Positions 8,325 through 17,652 are shown, counted from the first letter of the stretch. The stretch: DNA of 64,000 nt from Flavobacterium sp. HTF (GCF_003105115.1 NZ_QETH01000011.1:1-64000), one strand, 5' to 3'. Notes: generated from the letters alone by a model not told the origin. Translations and numbers: made by a program.

Positions 8325-9872
8325 ATGAATAACAGAAACTATAATATCTATTTTCATACGCATACTGTAAGTGGTATTGTTATTAGCGTTGTATTATTTG
8401 TCATTTTCTTTGCCGGGTCATTTTCTTTTTTCAGAGACGAGATCATCAATTGGGAACGCAGTGAATCTGTTATGCAAACCAAGGAAATTGAGCTTGACTA
8501 TGATACTGCATTAAAAACGTTAGACAAAAAACATATTTTAGCAGGACGAAATATTTCGATTTCAAAAGCCAGTAACGAGAGACGTGTCAATGTTTATATG
8601 GAAGGAACCCAGGATACTTTGGCTCCCGCCAAACAAAAAGAGGGACAATTCTTTTATTTAGACACTAAAACTTTTAAAACCGAGACTTACGAAGAATCCT
8701 ATTCGCTAGGTGAATTCCTGTACCGCCTTCACTTTTTAGCACAAGTACCTTATCCTGTTGGTTATTATCTTTCAGGTTTTATCGCATTGTTTTTCTTATT
8801 TGCGATCATAACCGGAGTATTACTGCATTGGAATAAAATTATTTCTAATTTTTACATTTTTCGCCCTAAAGAAAAACTAAAAACATTGTGGACAGATGCT
8901 CATACCGCTTTAGGAATGATTGGTCTGCCGTTTCAGTTTGTTTATGCTGTTACCGGAGCTTTCTTTATGATTAAACTGGTAATTGTTGCACCGGCTGTAA
9001 TGGCTTTATACAAAGGAGATGACACCAAATTGTACGAAGATTTAGAATATAATGAACCTGCTTTTAAATTTGAAAATAAAAAAACAGCCAATCCTTTCAG
9101 TATAAATGAATTTGTAGCCAAAGCAAAAAGCAACTGGAAAAATTTTGAAATTACAAGCGTCGAAATTAAGAATTACGGCGATGCTAATATGCATATCCTG
9201 GTTGATGGAGAAATGCCATATGACCAAAAGTTTACTGCTGTTGGAAAAGTAATTTACAAAATTGCAGACGGCAAAATTATTGCAAAAAAAGATCCGATTA
9301 CAGAAAACAAGTATTTGGATGTGGTAAAAAATGTTTTATACCGAATTCACTTTGGTGATTATGGTGGCTATGCTTTAAAAATCATCAGTTTTATATTGGG
9401 AATTATTACTTGCTTCGTTATAATTTCAGGAGTTATGATTTGGCTGGTAGCAAGGGATAAGAAAAACATGCCGGAAAAAAAACGCCGTTTTAATAATTCA
9501 GTTGCCCGTATTTATCTGGCCATTTCTTTGAGCATGTATCCTGTAACTGCTTTAGCATTTATTGGTACCAAAGTATTTCATCCTTTAGGACAGACTAATA
9601 TTTACAGTCTTTACTTTATCACCTGGCTGGTATTAATCATATTCTTCCTTTTAAAGAGAGATATTAACTTCACCAATAAGTGGAGTTTAATTTCAGGAAG
9701 TATTTTAGGATTTTTAATCCCAATTGCAAATGGCATCTGTACAGGAAACTGGTTTTGGAAAACTTTTGCAGCAAATGAAGTTCAGATCTTTTTTGTCGAT
9801 ATTTTCTGGATTGTACTGGCTTCTATTACCTTGTATGTTTCATTTAAACTGAAAAAAGTAAAAAGTGAATAA
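8325..9872 (+). CDS. PepSY-associated transmembrane protein, likely ferric-siderophore reductase
   Basis: A 515-residue integral membrane protein with the PepSY-TM layout: an N-terminal helix containing the histidines of FHTHTVSG, a large periplasmic loop (about 45-145), paired helices around 150-180 (LHFLAQVPYPVGYYLSG) and 200-230, a second periplasmic PepSY-like domain (about 235-345) and a group of C-terminal helices. Members of this family next to TonB receptors (such as FoxB/FsrB-type proteins) reduce ferric siderophores at the inner membrane to free iron. Histidines in the helices could bind haem. The role here is inferred from family and operon. Confidence 0.78.
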   Translation: MNNRNYNIYFHTHTVSGIVISVVLFVIFFAGSFSFFRDEIINWERSESVMQTKEIELDYDTALKTLDKKHILAGRNISISKASNERRVNVYMEGTQDTLAPAKQKEGQFFYLDTKTFKTETYEESYSLGEFLYRLHFLAQVPYPVGYYLSGFIALFFLFAIITGVLLHWNKIISNFYIFRPKEKLKTLWTDAHTALGMIGLPFQFVYAVTGAFFMIKLVIVAPAVMALYKGDDTKLYEDLEYNEPAFKFENKKTANPFSINEFVAKAKSNWKNFEITSVEIKNYGDANMHILVDGEMPYDQKFTAVGKVIYKIADGKIIAKKDPITENKYLDVVKNVLYRIHFGDYGGYALKIISFILGIITCFVIISGVMIWLVARDKKNMPEKKRRFNNSVARIYLAISLSMYPVTALAFIGTKVFHPLGQTNIYSLYFITWLVLIIFFLLKRDINFTNKWSLISGSILGFLIPIANGICTGNWFWKTFAANEVQIFFVDIFWIVLASITLYVSFKLKKVKSE

Positions 9873-9891
9873 TTTTTCACACCATTATAGA

Positions 9892-9918
9892 AAAACCCGG
9901 ACATACTCCGCGTTTTTT
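9892..9918 (+). terminator. Probable terminator after the PepSY gene
   Basis: A short G+C stem (CGGA/TCCG flanked by AAC/GTT with one mismatch) is followed by TTTTTTATTTT. Confidence 0.55.
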
Positions 9919-9945
9919 ATTTTCCTTAGAAAAAATGAGACAAAA

Positions 9946-9980
9946 AAAAACCGCTCCAGATACGAAGCGGTTCTTTTTTA
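9946..9980. terminator. Bidirectional terminator between convergent genes
   Basis: AACCGCT at 9949-9955 pairs with AGCGGTT at 9966-9972. A-rich sequence on one side and T-rich on the other let it serve both the rightward and the leftward gene. Confidence 0.7.
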
Positions 9981-9993
9981 TTTTTTGAAATTT

Positions 9994-10341
9994 TTAGTTT
10001 CTATTTGCTAAAGCATTTTTCTGTAAATTTTTAACTGAAGTAACTTTGCTGTTCTCATAAGAAACTTCACAAAGGTTTTTTTCATTAAAAAATACCCATT
10101 TTCCCGTTTTCAATCCGTCTGTGTATTCTCCCACGGCAACCTTATTTCCTTTTTCATCATACGATACCCAAACACCATCCAGTTTACCATCCTTAAAGAA
10201 GCCTTCCTGCTGAACATTACCATTTTCATAATAATATGTAGCTTTTACTTTATTTCCCACAGCTTCTAATTCTGGCTTTACCTCTTGTGCAACTAAAATT
10301 CCAGAGAACATCATTGCAACTAAAATCACACACTTTTTCAT
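9994..10341 (-). CDS. Secreted MORN-variant repeat protein
   Basis: A 115-residue protein with a signal peptide (MKKCVILVAMMFSGILVAQ) and about two MORN-variant repeats of the form YYENGNVQQEGFFKDGKLDG followed by GEYTDGLKTGKWVFFNE. Such repeats (YwqK-like) form short beta hairpins and occur in many Bacteroidota envelope proteins. The biochemical role is unknown. It stands alone, ended by the terminator at 9946-9980. Confidence 0.75.
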   Translation of the reverse strand: MKKCVILVAMMFSGILVAQEVKPELEAVGNKVKATYYYENGNVQQEGFFKDGKLDGVWVSYDEKGNKVAVGEYTDGLKTGKWVFFNEKNLCEVSYENSKVTSVKNLQKNALANRN

Positions 10342-10374
10342 ATCTTTAGGTTTTTAATGTTATCAAATCGTTAT

Positions 10375-10382
10375 CAAATATA
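10375..10382 (-). promoter_or_regulatory. -7 element TATATTTG for the MORN-repeat gene
   Basis: The minus strand reads TATATTTG 34 nt before the start codon. No TTG at the expected -33 distance was found. Confidence 0.5.
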
Positions 10383-10470
10383 ATTAAATGTTTACATTAA
10401 AAAAACTTTTACTTAACAATTTGGTAACATTGACTAAAAGCTTAACATTGGGAAATCCCTGAAAATAAAA

Positions 10471-10494
10471 AAACCAACGCTTAAGCATTGGTTT
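10471..10494 (-). terminator. Terminator of the TlpA-family gene
   Basis: AAACCA-n-GCTTAAGC-n-TGGTTT hairpin followed on the minus strand by a run of seven T. Confidence 0.75.
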
Positions 10495-10552
10495 TACTGA
10501 TATTTTAGAAAAAAATCAATTTTACGATAACGTTATAAATTTCGTAAATATT

Positions 10553-11551
10553 TTAGTTCAATAATGAATCTAACTGTGTTAAAAGTTCTGGAGATGAAGG
10601 TCTTGAAGCATTAGAATTGACAACTTTACCTTGTGGATCAATCAAAATAAATCGTGGAATAGAAATCACATTATAACTTATTGCAAAATCAGATTTCCAT
10701 TCATTATCAGCCAAAAGCTGGATTCCTCCAAGTTGCTTATCGGTTACAAATTTTTGCCATTTATCATGGTCTTTTGGAGCATCAATTGAAACGCTCACAA
10801 ATTCGATATTTTTTCCGTGATATTTTTCTTCTACTTTTTGAAGAAAAGGAATTTCAGCACGACATGGCCCGCACCAAGTTGCCCAAAGATCAATATAAAC
10901 ATATTTCCCTTTTAATTCTGATAATTTTGTTTTTCCTCCTTTATGGTTTTCAAATTCGAAATCTGGTGATGCTGTATTGTTCAATTTCGCTATTTTCATC
11001 ACTTGGTCACGATGTTCTGTAATTTCAGTAATCGCTTGCTGTCCATTTTCAGTTTCAATTTTTACAAACTCAGAATCCAATTCCTTATTATTTAATCGGG
11101 CTGCATCAGCTGCTTTTTTGGCATCAATTAATTTATTAAAAGCTGCATCATCTAAATTTACAACACTATTATCATAAAGTTTCTCATCGGCCAGAATACG
11201 CTGTGCCAAAATATTGTTTTCTAAACTTCCTTTACCTTTATAAACTATTGATTCATCAAATTGTTTAGCATCCATCTTAAGCTTTATATCATAGCCATTT
11301 TTCAAAAACAATTCGGTTGATTCAACACCGTCATACATACGGCCTCTTCCTCCGTTCAATACTAAAGTATCTTTAAAAATACCTTTTGCATTAACATAAA
11401 TCGTCTTAACAACTTTTCCGTCATTAATAATCTTGATAATATCGCTATTTCTATTTGCAATATCTGCTTCAAAAGTGACATATTTTTTAGATTGAGCACT
11501 GATATTCAAAGCACTAAAAAGGACTAAACCGGCAATAAAAAATTTCTTCAT
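10553..11551 (-). CDS. TlpA-family thiol-disulfide reductase
   Basis: An exported thioredoxin-fold protein of 332 residues. It has a signal peptide (MKKFFIAGLVLFSALNISAQ), an N-terminal beta-rich domain (about 22-200) like the DUF4369 domain often found on Bacteroidota TlpA proteins, and a C-terminal thioredoxin domain with WATWCGPCRAEIPFL, the redox cysteines being C227 and C230, plus the cis-proline region ISIPRFILID. It probably reduces or isomerises disulfides in the periplasm. I start at 11551 instead of the in-frame ATG at 11620, because the promoter lies between them. Confidence 0.88.
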   Translation of the reverse strand: MKKFFIAGLVLFSALNISAQSKKYVTFEADIANRNSDIIKIINDGKVVKTIYVNAKGIFKDTLVLNGGRGRMYDGVESTELFLKNGYDIKLKMDAKQFDESIVYKGKGSLENNILAQRILADEKLYDNSVVNLDDAAFNKLIDAKKAADAARLNNKELDSEFVKIETENGQQAITEITEHRDQVMKIAKLNNTASPDFEFENHKGGKTKLSELKGKYVYIDLWATWCGPCRAEIPFLQKVEEKYHGKNIEFVSVSIDAPKDHDKWQKFVTDKQLGGIQLLADNEWKSDFAISYNVISIPRFILIDPQGKVVNSNASRPSSPELLTQLDSLLN

Positions 11552-11601
11552 AGATAATAAGGTTTCTTTTTGGTGTATCAAATCTAAAGAAATTAGAATT
11601 G

Positions 11602-11630
11602 CAAATTTAACAATTAACAAAATATTTCAA
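11602..11630 (-). promoter_or_regulatory. Promoter of the TlpA-family gene
   Basis: On the minus strand TTG (11630-11628), 18 nt, then TAAATTTG (11609-11602). This fixes the start codon at 11551. Confidence 0.7.
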
Positions 11631-11681
11631 ATTTATATGCAGCAACTTAGCACTTTACTATATTATTTTATTTTTTGTGTT

Positions 11682-11689
11682 TACTTTTG
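11682..11689 (+). promoter_or_regulatory. aspS promoter, -7 element TACTTTTG
   Basis: A perfect TAnnTTTG lies 18 nt before the aspS ATG, leaving a leader of only about 12 nt. No matching TTG is obvious. Confidence 0.6.
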
Positions 11690-11707
11690 CAGTCTAAAAT
11701 TTAGATC

Positions 11708-13459
11708 ATGTATAGAAGTCATAATTGTGGCGAATTAAACGCCTCAAATATAAATACCGAAGTTACGCTTGCGGGCTGGGTTCAAAAATCACGCGATAAA
11801 GGATTTATGAATTGGGTCGATCTGCGCGACCGTTACGGAATTACACAGCTTATTTTCGACGAGAGCCGTACCGATAAAACTGTTTTTGAACTGGCAAAAA
11901 CTCTTGGTAGAGAATTTGTAATTCAGGTAAAAGGAACTGTTATTGAGCGTGAAGCGAAGAACAAAAATATTCCGACTGGTGAGATTGAAATTTTAGTTTC
12001 TGAATTGACGATTCTAAATGCAGCGCTTACGCCTCCATTTACAATTGAAGATGAAACTGACGGTGGTGAAGATATCAGAATGAAGTACCGTTATTTAGAC
12101 ATTAGAAGAAATCCTGTAAAAAACAGTTTGCTTTTCCGTCATAAAGTAGCGATGGAAGTTCGTAAATATTTATCTGATTTAGATTTCTGCGAAGTTGAAA
12201 CTCCTTATTTAATCAAATCAACTCCCGAAGGAGCAAGAGACTTCGTTGTACCAAGCCGTATGAACGAAGGTCAGTTTTATGCATTGCCCCAGTCACCACA
12301 GACTTTCAAACAACTTTTGATGGTGGGTGGAATGGATAAATATTTCCAGATTGTAAAATGTTTCCGTGACGAAGATTTACGTGCAGACCGTCAGCCAGAG
12401 TTTACACAGATTGATTGTGAAATGGCATTTGTGGAGCAAGAAGACATTCTGAATGTTTTTGAAGGATTGACAAGACATTTATTAAAAGAAATTAAAGGTA
12501 TAGAAGTAGATAAATTTCCAAGAATTACTTACGACTATGCCATGAAAACATATGGAAATGACAAACCTGACATTCGTTTCGGAATGGAATTTGGTGAACT
12601 GAACGAATTTGCACAACACAAAGATTTCCCGGTATTCAATGCTGCAGAATTAGTCGTTGGAATCGCCGTTCCCGGAGCAGGAAACTATACCCGTAAAGAA
12701 ATTGATGGTTTAATTGACTGGGTAAAACGTCCTCAGGTTGGTGCATCCGGAATGGTGTACTCAAAATGCAATGATGACGGAACTTTTAAATCTTCTGTAG
12801 ATAAGTTTTACGATCAGGATGATTTAGGGAACTGGGCAAAAGCAACAGGAGCAAAACCAGGCGATATGATCTTCGTACTTTCCGGTCCTGCAAACAAAAC
12901 ACGTGCGCAGCTTTCTGCACTTCGTATGGAATTAGCAACCCGTTTAGGATTGCGTAAACCGGAAGAATTTGCACCACTTTGGGTTGTAGATTTCCCATTA
13001 TTAGAACTAGACGAAGAAAGTGGTCGTTACCACGCGATGCACCATCCTTTTACATCTCCAAAACCAGAAGACATGGCTTTGTTAGAAACTGAACCAGGAA
13101 AAGTTCGTGCAAATGCATATGATATGGTATTGAATGGAAATGAAATCGGTGGAGGATCAATTCGTATTCACGATAAAGCAACTCAGCAATTAATGTTTAA
13201 ATATCTTGGATTTACCGAGGAAGAAGCAAAAGCACAATTTGGTTTCCTAATGGATGCATTTCAATTTGGAGCGCCTCCCCACGGTGGATTAGCTTTTGGA
13301 TTAGACCGTTTAGTAGCTATTTTGGGCGGACAGGAAACGATTAGAGATTTTATTGCATTCCCTAAAAACAATTCAGGCCGTGATGTCATGATTGATGCTC
13401 CGGCTGCAATTGATGATGCACAATTACAAGAACTACATATTAAAGTTGATTTGGCATAA
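11708..13459 (+). CDS. aspS: Aspartyl-tRNA synthetase
   Basis: Charges tRNA-Asp with aspartate. The 583-residue protein is of the bacterial type: an N-terminal OB-fold anticodon-binding domain (about 1-105), class II catalytic core with motif 2 [18 protein letters not shown], the bacterial GAD insertion domain (about 280-420) and motif 3 [16 protein letters not shown] near the C-terminus. Length is standard. Whether it also charges tRNA-Asn cannot be decided from this sequence alone. It is a single-gene unit with its own promoter and terminator. Confidence 0.97.
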   Translation: MYRSHNCGELNASNINTEVTLAGWVQKSRDKGFMNWVDLRDRYGITQLIFDESRTDKTVFELAKTLGREFVIQVKGTVIEREAKNKNIPTGEIEILVSELTILNAALTPPFTIEDETDGGEDIRMKYRYLDIRRNPVKNSLLFRHKVAMEVRKYLSDLDFCEVETPYLIKSTPEGARDFVVPSRMNEGQFYALPQSPQTFKQLLMVGGMDKYFQIVKCFRDEDLRADRQPEFTQIDCEMAFVEQEDILNVFEGLTRHLLKEIKGIEVDKFPRITYDYAMKTYGNDKPDIRFGMEFGELNEFAQHKDFPVFNAAELVVGIAVPGAGNYTRKEIDGLIDWVKRPQVGASGMVYSKCNDDGTFKSSVDKFYDQDDLGNWAKATGAKPGDMIFVLSGPANKTRAQLSALRMELATRLGLRKPEEFAPLWVVDFPLLELDEESGRYHAMHHPFTSPKPEDMALLETEPGKVRANAYDMVLNGNEIGGGSIRIHDKATQQLMFKYLGFTEEEAKAQFGFLMDAFQFGAPPHGGLAFGLDRLVAILGGQETIRDFIAFPKNNSGRDVMIDAPAAIDDAQLQELHIKVDLA

Positions 13460-13478
13460 ACCAATCAATTCTTACAGA

Positions 13479-13513
13479 AAAAAACGCAGCTAAATGTTTA
13501 GCTGCGTTTTTTT
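13479..13513 (+). terminator. Terminator of aspS
   Basis: A 14-15 bp stem (AAAAACGCAGCTAAA and its complement) with a 2-nt loop and a T run. Confidence 0.9.
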
Positions 13514-13684
13514 ATAAATAAAGTCAAAAAGACCATAAATATTTCAACCTCAAAGTCATAAAGTTCCTACTTTTTGAACTATTTTTAATAATGGCCATTT
13601 AATAAGTCTTGTAACTTAAACGAACGCAATATAAACAGCAAAAACACTGGAAATCAATAATTTTTACAAAAAATTAACACCTTC

Positions 13685-13717
13685 TTGTCTTTTGTATGAA
13701 TTTATATATTACATTTG
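13685..13717 (+). promoter_or_regulatory. Promoter of the cold-shock gene
   Basis: TTG at 13685-13687 and TACATTTG at 13710-13717, spacer 22 nt. The leader is about 25 nt, much shorter than the thermosensing leader of E. coli cspA. Confidence 0.6.
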
Positions 13718-13746
13718 CTTCATTATAAATTATTATTACAATTACA

Positions 13747-13941
13747 ATGCGTACAGGTACAGTAAAATTTTTCAATGAATCTAAAGGTTATGGATTCATT
13801 ACAGACGAAGAAACAGGAAAAGATATCTTCGTTCACGCTTCAGGAATTAACGCGGAAGAATTACGCGAAGGTGACCGTGTAAGCTATGAAGAAGAAGAAG
13901 GAAGAAAAGGGAAAGTTGCTGCTAAAGTAGCAGTAATCTAA
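13747..13941 (+). CDS. Cold-shock domain protein (CspA family)
   Basis: A 64-residue single OB-fold nucleic-acid-binding protein. RNP1 (KGYGFI) lies at residues 14-19 and RNP2 (DIFVHAS) at about 27-33, with the usual TGTVKFFN start. Such proteins bind single-stranded RNA/DNA and melt secondary structures, at low temperature or in growth-phase changes. The acidic stretch YEEEEGRKGK replaces the more usual sequence of the last loop. Stand-alone gene. Confidence 0.95.
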   Translation: MRTGTVKFFNESKGYGFITDEETGKDIFVHASGINAEELREGDRVSYEEEEGRKGKVAAKVAVI

Positions 13942-13984
13942 GAAAAATATAGCAATTTATTTTTTTTGCCTCTGAATGGTTTTA

Positions 13985-14020
13985 AAAACGTTTCGATTTA
14001 TTTCGAGACGTTTTTTTTTG
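13985..14020 (+). terminator. Terminator of the cold-shock gene
   Basis: AAACGTTTCGA pairs with TCGAGACGTTT (one G-U) and is followed by nine T. Confidence 0.85.
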
Positions 14021-14121
14021 CCCAAATCTTAAAAAAATACTAAAAAAGCACAAAGTTATTTATAATGAATAAAAATTAGACATAAACGTACTTTTCACAC
14101 CTACTTATATCTTCATTTAGC

Positions 14122-14152
14122 TTGTGATTTACAGAGTTGGAAGTTATCTTTG
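14122..14152 (+). promoter_or_regulatory. Promoter of the nuo operon
   Basis: TTG at 14122-14124, a 20-nt spacer and TATCTTTG at 14145-14152. Transcription would begin near 14158, which rules out the in-frame ATG at 14137 as the nuoA start. Confidence 0.75.
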
Positions 14153-14184
14153 TGGCTTATTTTTTAAGTAAAAACCCTAAGTTT

Positions 14185-14550
14185 ATGCAATCCGATCAAT
14201 ACAGCTATCTTCCTATTTTAATGCAGCTTATTCTTGCTGTTGGTTTTGTAGTAGGAACAATCATTATTTCTGGAAAATTAGGTCCAAAAAGAACTTCTGA
14301 AGTTAAAGATAAAAACTTCGAGTGTGGTATCGAATCTGTTGGTAATGCACGTATTCCTTTTTCTGTAAAATATTTCCTGGTTGCAATCTTATTCGTTTTA
14401 TTTGACGTAGAGGTAATTTTCCTTTATCCATGGGCGGTAAACTTTAAGGATCTTGGAATAGAAGGAATGTTAAAAATGATTATTTTCATGGCCTTGCTTT
14501 TAGTTGGTTTTTTCTACATCATCAAAAAGAAAGCATTAGAGTGGGAATAA
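14185..14550 (+). CDS. nuoA: NADH:quinone oxidoreductase subunit A
   Basis: Membrane subunit of complex I, 121 residues with three transmembrane helices. The family signatures FECGIES in the first loop and FDVEVIFLYPWA in helix 2 are present. It is the first gene of the operon. The start at 14185 (MQSDQYSYLP) is chosen because the promoter elements overlap the longer frame that begins at 14137. Confidence 0.95.
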   Translation: MQSDQYSYLPILMQLILAVGFVVGTIIISGKLGPKRTSEVKDKNFECGIESVGNARIPFSVKYFLVAILFVLFDVEVIFLYPWAVNFKDLGIEGMLKMIIFMALLLVGFFYIIKKKALEWE

Positions 14551-14562
14551 TATCGATTTTAA

Positions 14563-14704
14563 ATTTTAGATTTCTGATTTTAGATTGATATCTTAAATTA
14601 AAATTTAAAATTTAAACTCAACTGAATAAATACTGATTTAAAAAATTGATTTTACTTTTTACGATTTCAAAAAAATCCAAAATCTAAAATCAGAAATCTA
14701 AAAT
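14563..14704. repeat. Perfect 24-bp inverted repeat in the nuoA-nuoB gap
   Basis: Arms 14563-14586 and 14681-14704 are exact reverse complements (core TTTAGATTTCTGATTTTAGA) separated by 94 nt of AT-rich sequence. The right arm ends 4 nt before the nuoB start codon and covers its ribosome-binding region. Confidence 0.85.
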
Positions 14705-14708
14705 AAAA

Positions 14709-15257
14709 ATGAGCGATTCAAAAGTAAATATGGTTGCGCCACCGGAAGGAGTTGTAGGAGAAGGATTCTTCGCTACAAAACTAAATGATGTTGTTGGTTT
14801 GGCAAGAGCCAATTCATTGTGGCCACTACCTTTCGCAACTTCATGCTGTGGTATCGAATTTATGGCTACCATGGCTTCACATTACGATTTGGCACGATTT
14901 GGTTCTGAGCGTGTGAGTTTCTCTCCCCGCCAGGCAGATATGTTATTGGTAATGGGAACTATTTCTAAAAAAATGGCGCCTATTTTAAGACAGGTTTACG
15001 AACAAATGTCTGAACCACGATGGGTAATTGCTGTTGGGGCTTGTGCTTCATCTGGCGGTATCTTTGACACCTACTCTGTTCTACAAGGAATTGACAAAGT
15101 AATCCCTGTTGACGTTTACGTTCCCGGATGTCCTCCAAGACCAGAACAAATCGTAGATGGTGTTATGAGACTTCAGGATTTAGTAAAAAGCGAATCTGTA
15201 AGACGCAGAAGTTCTCCAGAATACCAAGAATTATTAGCATCATACAATATTTCATAA
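14709..15257 (+). CDS. nuoB: NADH:quinone oxidoreductase subunit B
   Basis: Carries the terminal iron-sulfur cluster N2 that passes electrons to quinone. The ligands are the paired cysteines C46 and C47 (TSCCGIEFM), C112 (GACASSGG) and C141 (VPGCPPRPE). The 182-residue length is normal. It is followed after one base by nuoC. Confidence 0.97.
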   Translation: MSDSKVNMVAPPEGVVGEGFFATKLNDVVGLARANSLWPLPFATSCCGIEFMATMASHYDLARFGSERVSFSPRQADMLLVMGTISKKMAPILRQVYEQMSEPRWVIAVGACASSGGIFDTYSVLQGIDKVIPVDVYVPGCPPRPEQIVDGVMRLQDLVKSESVRRRSSPEYQELLASYNIS

Positions 15258-15258
15258 G

Positions 15259-15780
15259 ATGGCTTTAGAAAATACCCAAATTCAAGATAAACTTATAGAA
15301 ACATTCAATAATGATGTTTTTAACTTTCAGCAGGAAAGAGATATCTTTTCTTTAGAAGCTTCTGCAGATAAAATCACACCATTGATTTTGTTTCTTAAAA
15401 ACGATCCGGAATTGCGATTTCATTTCTTAACTGATTTATGCGGCATTCATTATCCGGATAATGAAACTGAACGTCAATTTGCAATTGTTTATCATTTACA
15501 CAACTGGTACGAAAACACACGTTTGAGAATCAAAGTATATATTAACGGTGAAAAACCGGAGATTAAAACTATTTCAAATATCTTCCCCAGCTCAAACTGG
15601 ATGGAAAGAGAAACATACGATTTCTTTGGAGTTAACTTTATTGGACACCCACAATTGAAACGTATTTTGAATATGGATGAAATGCTTTCTTTCCCGATGA
15701 GAAAAGAGTTCCCAATGGAAGACAGCGGAAGAACTGATAAAGACGACAGATTCTTTGGAAGAACAACAACAAATTGCTAA
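15259..15780 (+). CDS. nuoC: NADH:quinone oxidoreductase subunit C
   Basis: Peripheral-arm subunit of 173 residues. The family block WMERETYDFFGVNFIGHP then LKRILN is present near residues 115-140. It is a separate gene from nuoD, unlike the fused nuoCD of enterobacteria. It starts 1 nt after nuoB. Confidence 0.95.
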   Translation: MALENTQIQDKLIETFNNDVFNFQQERDIFSLEASADKITPLILFLKNDPELRFHFLTDLCGIHYPDNETERQFAIVYHLHNWYENTRLRIKVYINGEKPEIKTISNIFPSSNWMERETYDFFGVNFIGHPQLKRILNMDEMLSFPMRKEFPMEDSGRTDKDDRFFGRTTTNC

Positions 15781-15804
15781 AAATAAATAATTCAACATTA
15801 TAAA

Positions 15805-17043
15805 ATGTCAGAACTATTATTACCACCAGAGCATCGCTATGCTAAAATAATTAAGGAGAAACTAAACGAAGACGGAAGTGAACTTTCTGTACTGAATTTA
15901 GGTCCTACTCACCCGGCTACTCACGGTATTTTTCAGAATATCTTATTGATGGATGGTGAAAGAATACTTGAGGCTGAACCAACTATTGGTTACATCCACA
16001 GAGCATTCGAAAAAATTGCCGAAAATCGTCCTTTTTATCAAATCACACCGCTTACAGACCGTATGAACTATTGCTCCTCTCCTATTAATAATATGGGATG
16101 GTGGATGACTTTAGAAAAACTGTTAGGTATAGAAGTTCCGAAAAGAGCACAGTATTTAAGAGTTATCGTGATGGAGCTTGCCCGTATTACCGATCACTTA
16201 ATCTGTAATTCGATTTTAGGAGTTGATACTGGTGCGTATACTGGTTTCCTGTACGTTTTTCAATTTAGAGAAAAAATATACGAAATCTACGAAGAAATTT
16301 GTGGTGCCCGTTTAACAACCAATATGGGAAGAATTGGTGGTTTTGAAAGAGACTGGACTCCAGCTGCTTTTGAGAAGCTAGATAAATTCCTTGAAGATTT
16401 TCCAGCTGCCTGGAAAGAATTCGAAAACCTGTTCGAAAGAAACAGAATTTTCCTTGACAGAACTGTAAACGTTGGAGCTATCTCTGCTGAACAGGCAATG
16501 GCTTACGGATTTACAGGTCCAAACTTACGTGCTGCCGGAGTTGATTACGATGTTCGTGTAGCTCAGCCTTATTCATCATACGAAGATTTCGATTTTATCG
16601 TTCCTGTTGGAAAATCAGGTGATACTTACGATCGTTTCTGTGTTCGTAATGCTGAAGTTTGGGAAAGCTTAAGCATCATTCGTCAGGCATTGGATAAAAT
16701 GCCTGCAGGAAATGAATACCATGCAGAAGTTCCTGATTATTACCTTCCTCCAAAAGAAGATGTATATACTAATATGGAATCTCTAATCTATCACTTTAAG
16801 ATTGTAATGGGAGAAGTTCCTGTACCGGTTGCAGAAATTTACCACCCCGTTGAAGGAGGAAATGGAGAATTAGGTTTTTATTTAGTTACAGACGGAAGCA
16901 GAACTCCATATAGATTACATTTCAGAAGACCTTGTTTTATTTACTACCAAGCATATCCTGATATGATCAAAGGAGCTTTATTATCTGATGCAATTGTTAT
17001 TTTATCAAGTTTAAATGTAATTGCAGGAGAGTTAGACGCTTAA
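15805..17043 (+). CDS. nuoD: NADH:quinone oxidoreductase subunit D
   Basis: The 49-kDa-type subunit that forms the quinone site with NuoB; 412 residues. Motifs LGPTHPATHG near the N-terminus, NMGRIGGFERDW near 170 and the C-terminal SLNVIAGELDA close to the usual VMGEIDR end are seen. The quinone-site His in PATHG is kept. It follows nuoC by 24 nt. Confidence 0.96.
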   Translation: MSELLLPPEHRYAKIIKEKLNEDGSELSVLNLGPTHPATHGIFQNILLMDGERILEAEPTIGYIHRAFEKIAENRPFYQITPLTDRMNYCSSPINNMGWWMTLEKLLGIEVPKRAQYLRVIVMELARITDHLICNSILGVDTGAYTGFLYVFQFREKIYEIYEEICGARLTTNMGRIGGFERDWTPAAFEKLDKFLEDFPAAWKEFENLFERNRIFLDRTVNVGAISAEQAMAYGFTGPNLRAAGVDYDVRVAQPYSSYEDFDFIVPVGKSGDTYDRFCVRNAEVWESLSIIRQALDKMPAGNEYHAEVPDYYLPPKEDVYTNMESLIYHFKIVMGEVPVPVAEIYHPVEGGNGELGFYLVTDGSRTPYRLHFRRPCFIYYQAYPDMIKGALLSDAIVILSSLNVIAGELDA

Positions 17044-17120
17044 AAATTTAGATTTTAGATTGTAGAATTTAGATTAAAAAATTTGTGCCTTTGCGCCTTT
17101 GTGGCAAAAAAAGAATAAAA
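17044..17120. repeat. AT-rich and TTTGCG-type repeat in the nuoD-nuoE gap
   Basis: The gap holds two copies of TTAGATT-like sequence, the same words as in the nuoA-nuoB palindrome, followed by GTGCCTTTGCGCCTTTGTGGC. The latter resembles the CTTTGCGTCTTTG run before yraN. Confidence 0.45.
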
Positions 17121-17651
17121 ATGGAAAGAAAACATTACAAACAAGAAATAAATATGACTGAGGCATTGATCGCTCGTATCAATGAATTAATTAGTCATTA
17201 TCCGGAAGGCAAACAAAAATCGGCTTTACTGCCTGTTTTGCACGAAGTGCAGGATGCGCATAACAACTGGCTTAGCACTGAATTGCAGGACAAAGTTGCC
17301 GAAATTCTTCAGATAAAACCAATTGAGGTTTATGAAGTGGTTACTTTTTATACCATGTTCAACCAAAAACCAATTGGAAAATACATGTTTGAGTTTTGCC
17401 AGACATCTTGTTGTTGTTTAAATGGTGCCGAAAATTTAATGGATTATACTTCTGAAAAATTAGGCATTAAAATGGGAGAAACAACCGCAGACGGAATGTT
17501 TACCATTGCCGGTGTAGAATGTTTAGGTGCCTGCGGATATGCTCCAATGATGCAGTTAGGTGATTTCTACAAAGAAAAATTGACAGAAGAAAAAATCGAT
17601 CAGTTAATCGCTGATTGCAGAGATGATAAAATAATATTACACGATAAATAA
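17121..17651 (+). CDS. nuoE: NADH:quinone oxidoreductase subunit E
   Basis: 24-kDa-type subunit with one [2Fe-2S] cluster (N1a). The ligands are the cysteines of CQTSCCCLNGAE and CLGACGYAPMMQ; one extra cysteine follows the second ligand. The thioredoxin-like fold and length of 176 residues fit. The start at 17121 follows the purine-rich AAAAAAAGAATAAAA and excludes the longer frame from 17085, whose first codons lie in repeat sequence. The next gene starts 1 nt after the stop. Confidence 0.95.
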   Translation: MERKHYKQEINMTEALIARINELISHYPEGKQKSALLPVLHEVQDAHNNWLSTELQDKVAEILQIKPIEVYEVVTFYTMFNQKPIGKYMFEFCQTSCCCLNGAENLMDYTSEKLGIKMGETTADGMFTIAGVECLGACGYAPMMQLGDFYKEKLTEEKIDQLIADCRDDKIILHDK

Positions 17652-17652
17652 T

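Noticed and set aside
9994..10341. Calling the MORN-repeat protein a YwqK antitoxin
   Set aside because: The repeat type is shared with YwqK, but there is no toxin gene beside it and it has a signal peptide.
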